From: JACCWP01 sp963785115
Lineage (GTDB): Bacteria; Actinomycetota; Actinomycetes; Propionibacteriales; Nocardioidaceae
Length of the DNA stretch: 64,000 bases
Direction: 5' to 3'
Assembly: GCA_963785115.1 (NCBI GenBank)
Contig: CAWATY010000009.1
Span: 434,001 to 498,000 of the forward strand
A program made the translations under genes and the position numbers. The first letter of the stretch is position 1, and every line of letters starts with the position of its first letter. The notes beneath the pieces were generated by a model that ran no database searches, was not told where the DNA came from, and was given only the letters and a program-made list of their open reading frames with translations. Positions 57,010-64,000 of this stretch are shown here, piece after piece.

Positions 57010-59369
57010 GCGCCGGGGCCGCGTTCACCGTCGAGCCGTGGTGCCTGCGCGAGACCCGGCTCGAGCTCGACGACCTGTCGCGGACCGAGTCGCTGTTCGC
57101 GCTGTCGAACGGCCACGTCGGCATCCGCGGCAACCTCGAGGAGGGCGAGCCGTTCGGGCTGCCCGGCACGTACCTGAACGGGGTCTACGAGCAGCGCCCG
57201 CTGCCCTACGCGGAGGCGGGCTACGGCTTCCCCGAGGACGGCCAGTCGGCCATCAACGTCACCAACGGCAAGGTCATGAGGCTGCTGGTCGACGACGAGC
57301 CGTTCGACGTGCGCTACGGCGAGCTGCACCACCACGAGCGGGTGCTGGACTTCCGCGAGGGCGTGCTGCGCCGGGAGGCGGAATGGACGTCACCCGCCGG
57401 GCAGCGGCTGCGGCTGCGCAGCACCCGGCTGGTCTCGCTCACCCAGCGTGCCGTGGTGGCCTTGTGCCTGGAGCTCGAGGCGGTCGACGACGACGCGCGG
57501 GTGGTGCTGCAGTCCGAGCTGGTGGCCGACGAGCAGCTGCCGGAGCGCGAGGACGACCCCCGCGCCGCGGCCGCGCTGCGGGCCCCCCTGGTGCACGAGC
57601 TCTCGCACGCCTACGACAACAGCGCGACGATGGTGCACCGCACCCGGCGCAGCGGGCTGCGGGTCGCGACGGCGATGGACCACGAGGCCACCGCACCCCG
57701 CGAGATCACCGCGTCCACGGAGGCCAACGAGGACTGGTCCCGGGTGACCTTCTCGACCCGGCTCGAACCCGGTGAGTCGCTGCGGGTGGTCAAGTACGTC
57801 ACGTACGGCTGGTCGCAGCAGCGGTCGGTCCCCGCCCTGCGCGACCAGGTCGCCGCCGCCCTCGCCGCGGCCAAGGACACGACCTGGACCGGTCTGCTGG
57901 ACGAGCAGCGCGCGTTCCTGGCCGACTACTGGGAGCGCGCCGACGTGGAGGTCGACGGCGACCCCGAGCTGCAGCAGGCGGTGCGGTTCGCGATGTTCCA
58001 CGTGCTCCAGGCCGGCGCACGGGGCGAGCGGCGATCGATCCCGGCCAAGGGGCTGACGGGCCCGGGCTACGACGGGCACTGCTTCTGGGACACCGAGACC
58101 TTCGTCCTCCCGGTGCTCACCCACAGCCTGCCCCGGGCGACCGCCGACGTGCTGCGCTGGCGGCACTCGACCCTGCCGACGGCCCGGGACCGGGCCCGGC
58201 AGCTCGGTCTGGAGGGCGCGGCGTTCCCGTGGCGCACGATCAACGGGGCCGAGTGCTCGGCCTACTGGCCGGCCGGCACCGCCGCCTTCCACGTCAACGC
58301 CGACATCGCCGACGCGGTGATCCGCTACCTCGACGCCACCGGCGACACCGCCCTCGAGCGGGAGGTGGGGATCGAGCTGCTCGTCGAGACCGCCCGGCTG
58401 TGGCGCTCGCTCGGCCACCACGACCGGTCCGGAGCGTTCCGGATCTCCGGCGTCACCGGTCCCGACGAGTACAGCGCGGTCGCCGACGACAACGTCTTCA
58501 CCAACCTGATGGCGGCCCGCAACCTGCGCTACGCCGCGGACGCCGTGCACCGGCACCCGCGGCGGGCCGAACAGCTCGGCGTCGACCCCGAGGAGGCGGC
58601 CTCGTGGCGGGACGCCGCCGAGGCCGTGTTCATCTGCTGGGACGACGAGCTGGGGGTGCACCCCCAGTCGGAGGGCTTCACCCGGCACGACGTGTGGGAC
58701 TTCGAGGCCACCCCGGAGGAGAACCACCCGCTGTTCCTGCACTACCCGTACTTCGACCTGTACCGCCGGCAGGTGGTCAAGCAGGCCGACCTCGTGCTGG
58801 CCATCCAGCGCTGCGGCGAGGCCTTCACCCCGGAGCAGAAGCGGCGGGACTTCGACTACTACGAGGCGATCACGGTACGGGACTCGTCGCTCTCGGCGTG
58901 CACCCAGGCGGTCGTGGCGGCCGAGGTCGGCCACCTCGGCCTGGCGTACGACTACACCTGCGAGGCCGCGTTCATGGACCTGCACGACCTCGGGGGCAAC
59001 ACCCGCGACGGCCTGCACATGGCCTCGCTGGCGGGGGCGTGGATCGCCCTGGTCGAGGGCTTCGGCGGCATGCGCGACGAGGGCCGGCTGTGCTTCTCTC
59101 CGCAGCTCCCCGAGGGGCTGGACCGGCTGCAGTTCGGTCTGGTCCGCGGCGGGTCGCGGATCCGCGTCGAGGTGCTGCCCGATCGCACCCGGTACGCCCA
59201 CGTGGCGGGGGAGCAGGCGCTCGAGCTGGGCCACCACGGCGAGGTGGTCCGGCTGGACCCGGGCGAGACGGTCGAGCGGACCCAGCAGCGGCACCCGCTG
59301 CCCGAGCGTCCTCGCCAACCTCGCGGGCGCGCTCCCACGTCGCGGCACGAGGCCCGACGCGACGGCTAG
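57006..59369 (+). CDS. GH65 disaccharide phosphorylase (maltose/trehalose/kojibiose type)
   Basis: A 787-residue glycoside hydrolase family 65 protein. The N-terminal beta-sandwich begins with RTESLFALSNGHVGIRGNLE. The (alpha/alpha)6 catalytic domain has GHCFWDTETFVLPVLTHSLP and VTGPDEYSAVADDNVFTNLM, with general acid Glu about 488; the phosphate site should lie near GGNTRDGLHMASLAG. It phosphorolyses an alpha-linked glucose disaccharide to beta-glucose-1-phosphate, which the adjacent mutase uses. The exact sugar is not determinable. Its stop interlocks with SURF1 in CTAG. Confidence 0.9.
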   Translation: MSAGAAFTVEPWCLRETRLELDDLSRTESLFALSNGHVGIRGNLEEGEPFGLPGTYLNGVYEQRPLPYAEAGYGFPEDGQSAINVTNGKVMRLLVDDEPFDVRYGELHHHERVLDFREGVLRREAEWTSPAGQRLRLRSTRLVSLTQRAVVALCLELEAVDDDARVVLQSELVADEQLPEREDDPRAAAALRAPLVHELSHAYDNSATMVHRTRRSGLRVATAMDHEATAPREITASTEANEDWSRVTFSTRLEPGESLRVVKYVTYGWSQQRSVPALRDQVAAALAAAKDTTWTGLLDEQRAFLADYWERADVEVDGDPELQQAVRFAMFHVLQAGARGERRSIPAKGLTGPGYDGHCFWDTETFVLPVLTHSLPRATADVLRWRHSTLPTARDRARQLGLEGAAFPWRTINGAECSAYWPAGTAAFHVNADIADAVIRYLDATGDTALEREVGIELLVETARLWRSLGHHDRSGAFRISGVTGPDEYSAVADDNVFTNLMAARNLRYAADAVHRHPRRAEQLGVDPEEAASWRDAAEAVFICWDDELGVHPQSEGFTRHDVWDFEATPEENHPLFLHYPYFDLYRRQVVKQADLVLAIQRCGEAFTPEQKRRDFDYYEAITVRDSSLSACTQAVVAAEVGHLGLAYDYTCEAAFMDLHDLGGNTRDGLHMASLAGAWIALVEGFGGMRDEGRLCFSPQLPEGLDRLQFGLVRGGSRIRVEVLPDRTRYAHVAGEQALELGHHGEVVRLDPGETVERTQQRHPLPERPRQPRGRAPTSRHEARRDG

Positions 59370-60142
59370 CCGTTCAGGACGGCGTGGGACTCGCGTTCCG
59401 GCTCGCGACGCCGTAGCCGGCCGGGATGTGCTTCGTCCCAAGCGAAGTAGCCGTAGCCGACCAGCGCCAGCAGCGCGAAGAAGAACCACTGCAGCCCGTA
59501 GAAGAAGTGCGGCCCGGAGTCGAGCTCCGGTGGGTCGGGTCCCACGAGGGTCGTGGCCGCAGCAGGAGCCTCCTCCCGAGCCGCCAGCCAGCCGGACACC
59601 AGCGGGTGCGCGGACGATCCCTGCACACCGGCCGCGGCCACGGCTCGCACCGTGCCGTCGGACGGGGCGGTGGCTTCCGATCCGGCCTCACTGTCCTGGC
59701 GCAGCCAACCGGTGACGGTGACCTCACCTTCGGGAGCCTCCGGCACGTCGTCGGTGTCCGGGGTTCCTGCGGGGGACTCCAGGAACCCGCGGTCGACGAG
59801 CACCGCGCTGCCGTCGTCGGCGACCAGGGGGACCACCACGTCGACGCCGCGCTGGTCGCCCCGGGTCTGGTAGCGCACCAGCAGCTGCTCGGCAGGGTCG
59901 TAGCGACCGCTGGCGGTGACCGGGCGCCACTCCTCCCCGGCGGACACGTCCCCGTCGACGCCGGTGAGGGTGCCGATGTCGACCGGGTCGGCGTCGAGGT
60001 TGGCCGCCACGACCGCGTTGGAGGCCTTGCGGTCCGCCAGCCGGGAGAACTGCCACACCCCCAGCCGCACGCAGACCGCGCTCAGCACCAGCACCGCCAG
60101 TGCCAGCGCCAGCCAGCGCCGCGTCAGCAGGAAGCGGTACAC
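59366..60142 (-). CDS. SURF1 family cytochrome oxidase assembly protein
   Basis: 258 residues with two membrane helices at the ends (LTRRWLALALAVLVLSAVCV with GVWQFSRLADR, and HFFYGLQWFFFALLALVGYG) and an external domain between, the standard SURF1 layout. It helps load heme A into cytochrome aa3 oxidase, which ties it to ctaA/ctaB at the other end of the window. GTG 60142 lies six bases after TACCGT, so it is probably leaderless. It diverges from moaA. Confidence 0.9.
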   Translation of the reverse strand: MYRFLLTRRWLALALAVLVLSAVCVRLGVWQFSRLADRKASNAVVAANLDADPVDIGTLTGVDGDVSAGEEWRPVTASGRYDPAEQLLVRYQTRGDQRGVDVVVPLVADDGSAVLVDRGFLESPAGTPDTDDVPEAPEGEVTVTGWLRQDSEAGSEATAPSDGTVRAVAAAGVQGSSAHPLVSGWLAAREEAPAAATTLVGPDPPELDSGPHFFYGLQWFFFALLALVGYGYFAWDEAHPGRLRRREPERESHAVLNG

Positions 60143-60148
60143 CCGGCG

Positions 60149-60154
60149 ACGGTA
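60149..60154 (-). promoter_or_regulatory. -10 element of a leaderless SURF1 gene
   Basis: TACCGT on the reverse strand, six bases before GTG 60142. Confidence 0.5.
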
Positions 60155-60184
60155 CTCCGCACCGGCGGTGGGGGCGGCGCCCCG

Positions 60185-60190
60185 TACGAT
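60185..60190 (+). promoter_or_regulatory. -10 element of leaderless moaA
   Basis: TACGAT, six bases, GTG 60197. Confidence 0.5.
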
Positions 60191-60196
60191 GACGGG

Positions 60197-61252
60197 GTGA
60201 CTGTGCTCGCGGGTGCTTCCGTCGGAGGCGAGACCGGGCCGGTCGACCGCCCCGCACGCTCCGGTCCGCTGCTCGACCGGCACGGGAGGGTGGCGACCGA
60301 CCTGCGGGTCTCGCTGACCGACCGCTGCAACCTGCGCTGCCAGTACTGCATGCCCGCCGAGGGCCTCGACTGGCTGCCGACCGACGAGACGCTCACCGAC
60401 GACGAGGTCGTGCGCCTGGTCAGCATCGGGGTCGAGCAGCTCGGCGTACGGCAGATCCGGCTGACCGGCGGTGAGCCGCTGCTGCGCCGCGGACTCGTCG
60501 GGCTGGTGGCCCGGATGGCCGCGCTGAGCCCCCGGCCGCAGATCGCCATGACGACCAACGCCCTCGGACTGTCGCGCAGCGCGCACGCGCTGGCCGAGGC
60601 CGGCCTCGACCGGGTCAACGTCAGCCTGGACACCGTCGACGCCGAGACGTTCGCCCGGATCACCCGGCGCGACCGGCTCGCCGACGTGCTGGCCGGCCTG
60701 GAGGCCGCGGCCAGCGCCGGCCTGACGCCGGTCAAGGTCAACGCCGTGCTGCTGCGCGGCGAGAACGACGAGCAGGCCGCTGAGCTGCTGCGCTGGTGCC
60801 TCGACCGCGGCTACCAGCTGCGGATCATCGAGCAGATGCCGCTGGACGCCCAGCACCGCTGGGCCCGCGACCAGATGGTGACGGCCGAGGAGACGCTCGC
60901 CCGGCTGGAGGCCGCGTTCGACCTCACCCCGACCGGACGGCCCCGCGGGTCGGCGCCCGCCGAGGAGTTCCTCGTCGACGGCGGTCCCGCCACCGTCGGA
61001 GTCATCGCGTCGGTGACCCGCCCGTTCTGCGGCGACTGCGACCGGGTGCGGCTCACGGCCGACGGCCAGGTGCGCAACTGCCTGTTCGCCCGCCAGGAGT
61101 CGGACCTGCGCGCGGCGCTGCGCGGTGGCGCCGACGACGACGAGATCGCCTGGCGATGGCGGCTGGCGATGTGGTCCAAGCTGCCCGGCCACGGCATCGA
61201 CGACCCGTCGTTCCTGCAGCCGCAGCGTCCGATGAGCGCCATCGGCGGCTGA
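60197..61252 (+). CDS. moaA: GTP 3',8-cyclase MoaA (molybdenum cofactor biosynthesis)
   Basis: A 351-residue radical SAM enzyme. The first 4Fe-4S site is Cys44-x3-Cys48-x2-Cys51 (TDRCNLRCQYCMP); the second is FCGDCDRVRLTADGQVRNC (C-x2-C-x13-C); the protein ends in the conserved Gly-Gly (SAIGG). RLTGGEPLLRRGL is the SAM-binding GGE motif. It converts GTP to 3',8-cyclo-GTP, the first step of molybdopterin synthesis. No other moa gene is in the window. Confidence 0.95.
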   Translation: MTVLAGASVGGETGPVDRPARSGPLLDRHGRVATDLRVSLTDRCNLRCQYCMPAEGLDWLPTDETLTDDEVVRLVSIGVEQLGVRQIRLTGGEPLLRRGLVGLVARMAALSPRPQIAMTTNALGLSRSAHALAEAGLDRVNVSLDTVDAETFARITRRDRLADVLAGLEAAASAGLTPVKVNAVLLRGENDEQAAELLRWCLDRGYQLRIIEQMPLDAQHRWARDQMVTAEETLARLEAAFDLTPTGRPRGSAPAEEFLVDGGPATVGVIASVTRPFCGDCDRVRLTADGQVRNCLFARQESDLRAALRGGADDDEIAWRWRLAMWSKLPGHGIDDPSFLQPQRPMSAIGG

Positions 61253-61281
61253 GCCCAGCTGCCTCATCTGGGGAGGCCCGC

Positions 61282-61515
61282 TCAGCCCTCCAGCGGCTCG
61301 ACGTCGCGCAGGAATCCGCGCCGGCCGAGGAAGTCCGCGAGATGCTCGCGGTGCTCCTCGCACGCGGTCCAGGTCTTGCGGCGCTCGGGGGTGTGCAGCT
61401 TGGGGTTGTTCCAGCGCAGCGCCCAGACGGCGCGCTCGCTGCACCCCCGCGCCGAGCAGAGCACCGGGCCCTCCGCGGCGGCCGGGCCGGGCTCCGGTGC
61501 CGGGTCGCCGGTCAC
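61282..61515 (-). CDS. Small conserved protein with Cys/His metal-site pattern
   Basis: A 77-residue protein, not recognised by name. It has CSARGC (C-x4-C) and TWTACEEHREHLADFLGRRG (C-x2-H-x2-H), a likely zinc site, with AVWALRWNNPKLHTPERRKT between. GTG 61515 has CGGAGG five bases upstream. It is convergent with moaA. Preceded by a hairpin that probably insulates it from the DUF3099 gene. Confidence 0.65.
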   Translation of the reverse strand: MTGDPAPEPGPAAAEGPVLCSARGCSERAVWALRWNNPKLHTPERRKTWTACEEHREHLADFLGRRGFLRDVEPLEG

Positions 61516-61545
61516 GGCGCCTCCGGGAAAGGTCTGGACGTTAAA

Positions 61546-61579
61546 GTGCCGGACGACCACGGGGGGAGTCGTCCGGCAC
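61546..61579 (-). terminator. Hairpin between DUF3099 and the small Cys/His gene
   Basis: Perfect 12-bp stem (61546-61557 with 61568-61579), ten-base loop rich in G/C, followed on the reverse strand by TTTAAC. It can end the DUF3099 transcript, and its T-rich foot lies in the promoter area of the gene starting at 61515. Confidence 0.65.
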
Positions 61580-61676
61580 GACGTGCCCCGACGGGGGAAA
61601 CGGAGCACCTGACGATCATGACACGTCCAGCCGTGCGGGGCCAGCACAGGTCGGCGAGCGCCGGGCAGGGGTCGGT

Positions 61677-61970
61677 TCAGCCATCGTCGGCGGGCGGGCT
61701 GGTACCCAGCTCGGACCGTACGGGCGTGGTCAGCGTGGCTGGTGAGGCGGGATCCTTCTGCACGCCGGCGTTGGCCATGACCACCGCGATATAGGGCAGG
61801 AACAGCGCTCCGGCGACGAAGACCCAGCGCAGGACGCCGTCGAACGCCACCGCCGCCACGAAGCACAGCGTCCGCACCAGCATGGACAGCACGTAGCGCA
61901 GCTGCCGACTCGAGATGTCGTCACTGTGCGCCACCCGGGCGGAGGTGATGCTGACCGGTCGTTGGTCCAT
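61677..61970 (-). CDS. DUF3099-like small membrane protein
   Basis: 97 residues. A short cytosolic start (VSITSARVAHSDDISSRQLR) is followed by two hydrophobic helices (YVLSMLVRTLCFVAAVAFDG and WVFVAGALFLPYIAVVMANA) and a polar tail. This is the layout of actinobacterial DUF3099 proteins; function unknown. ATG 61970 is eight bases after a TACCGT box on the reverse strand. It diverges from dodecin. Confidence 0.75.
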   Translation of the reverse strand: MDQRPVSITSARVAHSDDISSRQLRYVLSMLVRTLCFVAAVAFDGVLRWVFVAGALFLPYIAVVMANAGVQKDPASPATLTTPVRSELGTSPPADDG

Positions 61971-62061
61971 CACCTGCCACGGTACGCGCCTCCTGGCCCG
62001 GGACCAGGGGGAGGATGTCGGCATCCCACGTCGACCCCCGTCCGACCTGAAGGAGCCCACC

Positions 62062-62277
62062 ATGGCCAACCGCACGTACCGCGTCACCGAGATCGTCGGA
62101 ACCTCGCCCGACGGCGTCGACCAGGCCGTCCGCAACGGCATCGCCCGGGCGAGCCAGACGCTGCGGCACCTGGACTGGTTCGAGGTCACCCAGATCCGCG
62201 GGCAGATCGCTGACGCGGCGGTCTCGCACGTCCAGGTCACGATGAAGCTCGGCTTCCGGCTGGAGGACGACGAGTGA
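62062..62277 (+). CDS. Dodecin (flavin-binding)
   Basis: A 71-residue dodecin: NRTYRVTEIVGTSPDGVDQA, ASQTLRHLDWFEVTQIRGQI, with the Trp39 that stacks on flavin, and VQVTMKLGFRLEDDE. It forms dodecamers that store or buffer flavin or CoA in the cytosol. ATG 62062 has AAGGAG six bases upstream. Confidence 0.92.
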   Translation: MANRTYRVTEIVGTSPDGVDQAVRNGIARASQTLRHLDWFEVTQIRGQIADAAVSHVQVTMKLGFRLEDDE

Positions 62278-62297
62278 CGCTTTCGACACCGAGCCGG

Positions 62298-62303
62298 TAG
62301 CGT
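62298..62303 (+). promoter_or_regulatory. Possible -10 element for fabG-fabI
   Basis: TAGCGT, with a predicted leader of about 43 bases before GTG 62353. Motif only. Confidence 0.35.
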
Positions 62304-62352
62304 CCCCGACGGCGCCGGGACCCCGGAGGCCGAGCGGAGCACGGAGGTGGGC

Positions 62353-63057
62353 GTGGCCAGGTCGGTGCTCGTGACCGGCGGCAACCGCGGGATCGGCCGC
62401 GCGATCGCCACCACCCTGGCCGCGCGCGGCGACCAGGTTGCGGTCACCCACCGCAGCGGTGACCCGCCCGAGGGCGTGCTCGGCGTGACGTGCGACATCA
62501 CCGACTCCGAGCAGGTCGACGCGGCCTTCGCGCAGGTCGAGGAGGCGCACGGACCGGTCGAGATCCTGGTCGCGAACGCGGGCATCACCCGCGACACGTT
62601 GCTGCTGCGGATGGGGCAGGACGACTGGGACGCGGTGCTCGACACCAACCTGACCGGCAGCTTCCGGCTGGTGAAGCGGGCCGCGCGAGGCATGCTCCGC
62701 GCCCGTTGGGGACGCGTGGTGCTGGTCTCGTCGGTGGTCGGCATGCTCGGCTCGCCCGGACAGGCCAACTACGCGGCCAGCAAGGCCGGGCTGGTCGGCT
62801 TCGCCCGCTCGGTGGCCCGCGAGCTGGGCAGCCGGGGCATCACTGTCAACGTCGTGGCGCCGGGGTTCGTCGACACCGACATGACGGCTGCCCTGCCCGA
62901 GGAGACCCGCGAGCAGTACCGCAGCCAGATCCCGCTCGGCCGCTATGCCACCGTCGAGGAGGTGGCGTCCGTCGTCGGCTTCCTCACCTCCGACGAGGCC
63001 GGGTACGTCACCGGCGCCCTCGTGCCCGTCGACGGCGGACTGGGCATGGGCCACTGA
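62353..63057 (+). CDS. fabG: 3-oxoacyl-ACP reductase FabG
   Basis: A 234-residue SDR: TGGNRGIGRAIA cofactor loop, NAGITRDTLLLRM, catalytic Ser in VSSVVGMLGSPGQ, YAASKAG, and APGFVDTDMTAALPEETRE typical of FabG. It reduces beta-ketoacyl-ACP with NADPH in fatty acid elongation. GTG 62353 has GGAGG five bases upstream; GTG 62347 overlaps that site. It is paired with the enoyl reductase as in fabG1-inhA of mycobacteria. Confidence 0.93.
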   Translation: MARSVLVTGGNRGIGRAIATTLAARGDQVAVTHRSGDPPEGVLGVTCDITDSEQVDAAFAQVEEAHGPVEILVANAGITRDTLLLRMGQDDWDAVLDTNLTGSFRLVKRAARGMLRARWGRVVLVSSVVGMLGSPGQANYAASKAGLVGFARSVARELGSRGITVNVVAPGFVDTDMTAALPEETREQYRSQIPLGRYATVEEVASVVGFLTSDEAGYVTGALVPVDGGLGMGH

Positions 63058-63127
63058 GCTGACCAGCACGTGAGCACCCCGAACACCCCGACGAACGACC
63101 GCGAAGCACGACGACAGGAGCAGACAG

Positions 63128-63898
63128 GTGGGAATCCTCGACGGCAAGCGCCTCCTGGTCGCCGGCGTCACCATGGACAGCTCCATCGGCTTCGCGGTGG
63201 CGCGCGAGGCCCAGCAGCAGGGCGCCACGGTGGTGATCTCGAACTTCGGGCGCGCGCTCGGCATCACCCGCCGCATCGCGGCCCGGCTGCCCGAGACCGC
63301 ACCCGTGATCGAGCTCGACGTCAGCGACGACGAGCACCTGGCCACGCTCACCGACCGGCTGGGCGAGCACGTCGACGGGCTCGACGGCGTGGTGCACTCG
63401 ATCGCGTACGGCAACCCCGAGACGGTGCTCGGCGGTGACTTCCTCGGTGCCCCGTGGGCCGACGTCGCGCAGGCCGTGCAGGTGTCCGGCTTCTCGCTGG
63501 CCGCACTGACCGAGGCCGCGCTGCCGATGCTGGCCGACGGCTCGTCGGTCGTGGGCCTCACCTTCGACGCGACGGTCGCCTGGCCGGCGTACAACTGGAT
63601 GGGCGTGGCCAAGGCGAGCCTGGAATCGACCGCGCGCTACCTCGCCCGCGATCTCGGCACGCGCGGGATCCGGGTCAACCTGGTCGCCGCCGGTCCGCTC
63701 AAGACCCTTGCGGCCAAGGCGATCCCGGGCTTCGAGCAGCTCGAGGAGATGTGGGGCGACCGGGCACCGCTCGGCTGGGACCAGGAGGACACCACGCCGA
63801 CGGCCCGGGCCGTGGTCGCGCTGCTCAGCGACTTCTTCGCCGCCACGACGGGCGAGATCGTCCACGTCGACGGTGGCTACCACGCCATGGGTGCCTGA
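63128..63898 (+). CDS. fabI: Enoyl-ACP reductase FabI/InhA
   Basis: 256 residues, divergent SDR of the FabI/InhA type. The N-terminus GILDGKRLLVAGVTMDSSIG has the spaced glycine loop (GVTMDSSIGFA). VHSIAYGNPE and the YNWMGVAKASLES catalytic Tyr-x6-Lys follow, with NLVAAGPLKTLAAKAIPGFE as the substrate loop. It catalyses the last, NADH-dependent step of fatty acid elongation and is the isoniazid/triclosan target class. GTG 63128 follows AGGAGCAGACAG. Confidence 0.93.
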   Translation: MGILDGKRLLVAGVTMDSSIGFAVAREAQQQGATVVISNFGRALGITRRIAARLPETAPVIELDVSDDEHLATLTDRLGEHVDGLDGVVHSIAYGNPETVLGGDFLGAPWADVAQAVQVSGFSLAALTEAALPMLADGSSVVGLTFDATVAWPAYNWMGVAKASLESTARYLARDLGTRGIRVNLVAAGPLKTLAAKAIPGFEQLEEMWGDRAPLGWDQEDTTPTARAVVALLSDFFAATTGEIVHVDGGYHAMGA

Positions 63899-63905
63899 GC
63901 CGGCC

Positions 63906-64000
63906 GTGTCCGCGCTGGTCGAGCTGCGGGTGCTCGAGGGTCCCAACCTGTACGTGACCCGCGCCGCGGTGAAGCTCACCCTGGACATCTCCGGGCTGCT
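63906..64000 (+). CDS. Start of a further gene, cut by the window end
   Basis: From GTG 63906 the frame reads VSALVELRVLEGPNLYVTRA, then AVKLTLDISGL. LEGPN is reminiscent of the N-terminus of cyanophycin synthetase/Mur-ligase-like proteins, but 31 residues are too few to assign it. It starts eight bases after fabI and is probably co-transcribed. Confidence 0.5.
   Translation, partial: MSALVELRVLEGPNLYVTRAAVKLTLDISGL

Noticed and set aside
1..64000. tRNA, rRNA or riboswitch elements
   Set aside because: No T-loop motif, ribosomal sequence or recognisable aptamer was seen on reading both strands.

Overview
This is a high-GC actinobacterial chromosome segment. GTG and TTG starts are common, many genes overlap by GTGA, ATGA or TGATG, and several start codons lie 6-8 bases after a TAnnnT -10 box. 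The order tkt - ctaB / ctaA - ABC permease - ABC ATPase / sufR-sufB-sufD-sufC-sufS-sufU-sufT matches the Mycobacterium tuberculosis Rv1449c-Rv1466 neighbourhood. Gene content (Tad pilus locus, ESX-type genes, acVLRF1, DUF3099, dodecin, fabG-fabI) fits a Nocardioidaceae-like organism, but the genus cannot be fixed from the sequence. No rRNA, tRNA, CRISPR array or insertion sequence was seen.

Layout. 1-5.3 kb: transketolase 5' end, heme O synthase ctaB, heme A synthase ctaA and a two-gene ABC exporter. ctaA is broken by what looks like an uncollapsed assembly overlap: 1881-2084 is repeated exactly at 2991-3194, with noisy sequence between. 5.4-12.1 kb: SUF Fe-S cluster operon with its own regulator, a Rieske ferredoxin gene inserted, and a hairpin at its end. 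12.1-15.1 kb: accessory stretch with small unknown ORFs, a doubly frameshifted 13E12/HNH gene under a degenerate SOS box, and a RibD/DHFR-like reductase.

15-26.7 kb: type VII (ESX-like) secretion region. A leftward operon encodes a large glycine-rich putative substrate, a membrane protein, an LpqN/DcrB-like protein and an EspG-like protein. A rightward trio encodes small WXG100/Esx-like proteins. The two operons diverge from a long, nearly perfect inverted repeat that carries mirrored promoters. EccC, EccD and a MinD/EspI-like ATPase follow. EccB, EccE and mycosin are not in the window.

26.9-38.5 kb: Tad/Flp pilus operon (SAF/CpaB protein, TadZ-like ATPase, TadA, TadB, TadC, Flp pilin, two TadE-like proteins, a TadG-like protein with a Cys/Thr/Pro-rich tail, a lipoprotein, a secreted protein, and a membrane LysM-BTAD protein). 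38.5-43.7 kb: acVLRF1 peptidyl-tRNA hydrolase, ABC-F protein preceded by a six-codon upstream ORF, a crotonase and an ABC exporter.

43.7-56.2 kb: a choline/ethanolamine-type catabolic island. It holds a GntR/UTRA regulator, dimethylglycine-oxidase-like enzyme, choline/ethanolamine-kinase-like enzyme, two APC permeases, a FadR-type regulator, a GlnA4-like gamma-glutamyl ligase, an aldehyde dehydrogenase, an SDR and a gamma-glutamyl hydrolase. Together the last four could turn ethanolamine into glycine plus glutamate through gamma-glutamylated intermediates. 56.2-59.4 kb: beta-phosphoglucomutase and GH65 phosphorylase. 59.4-64 kb: SURF1, MoaA, two small conserved proteins, dodecin, FabG, FabI/InhA and the start of one more gene.
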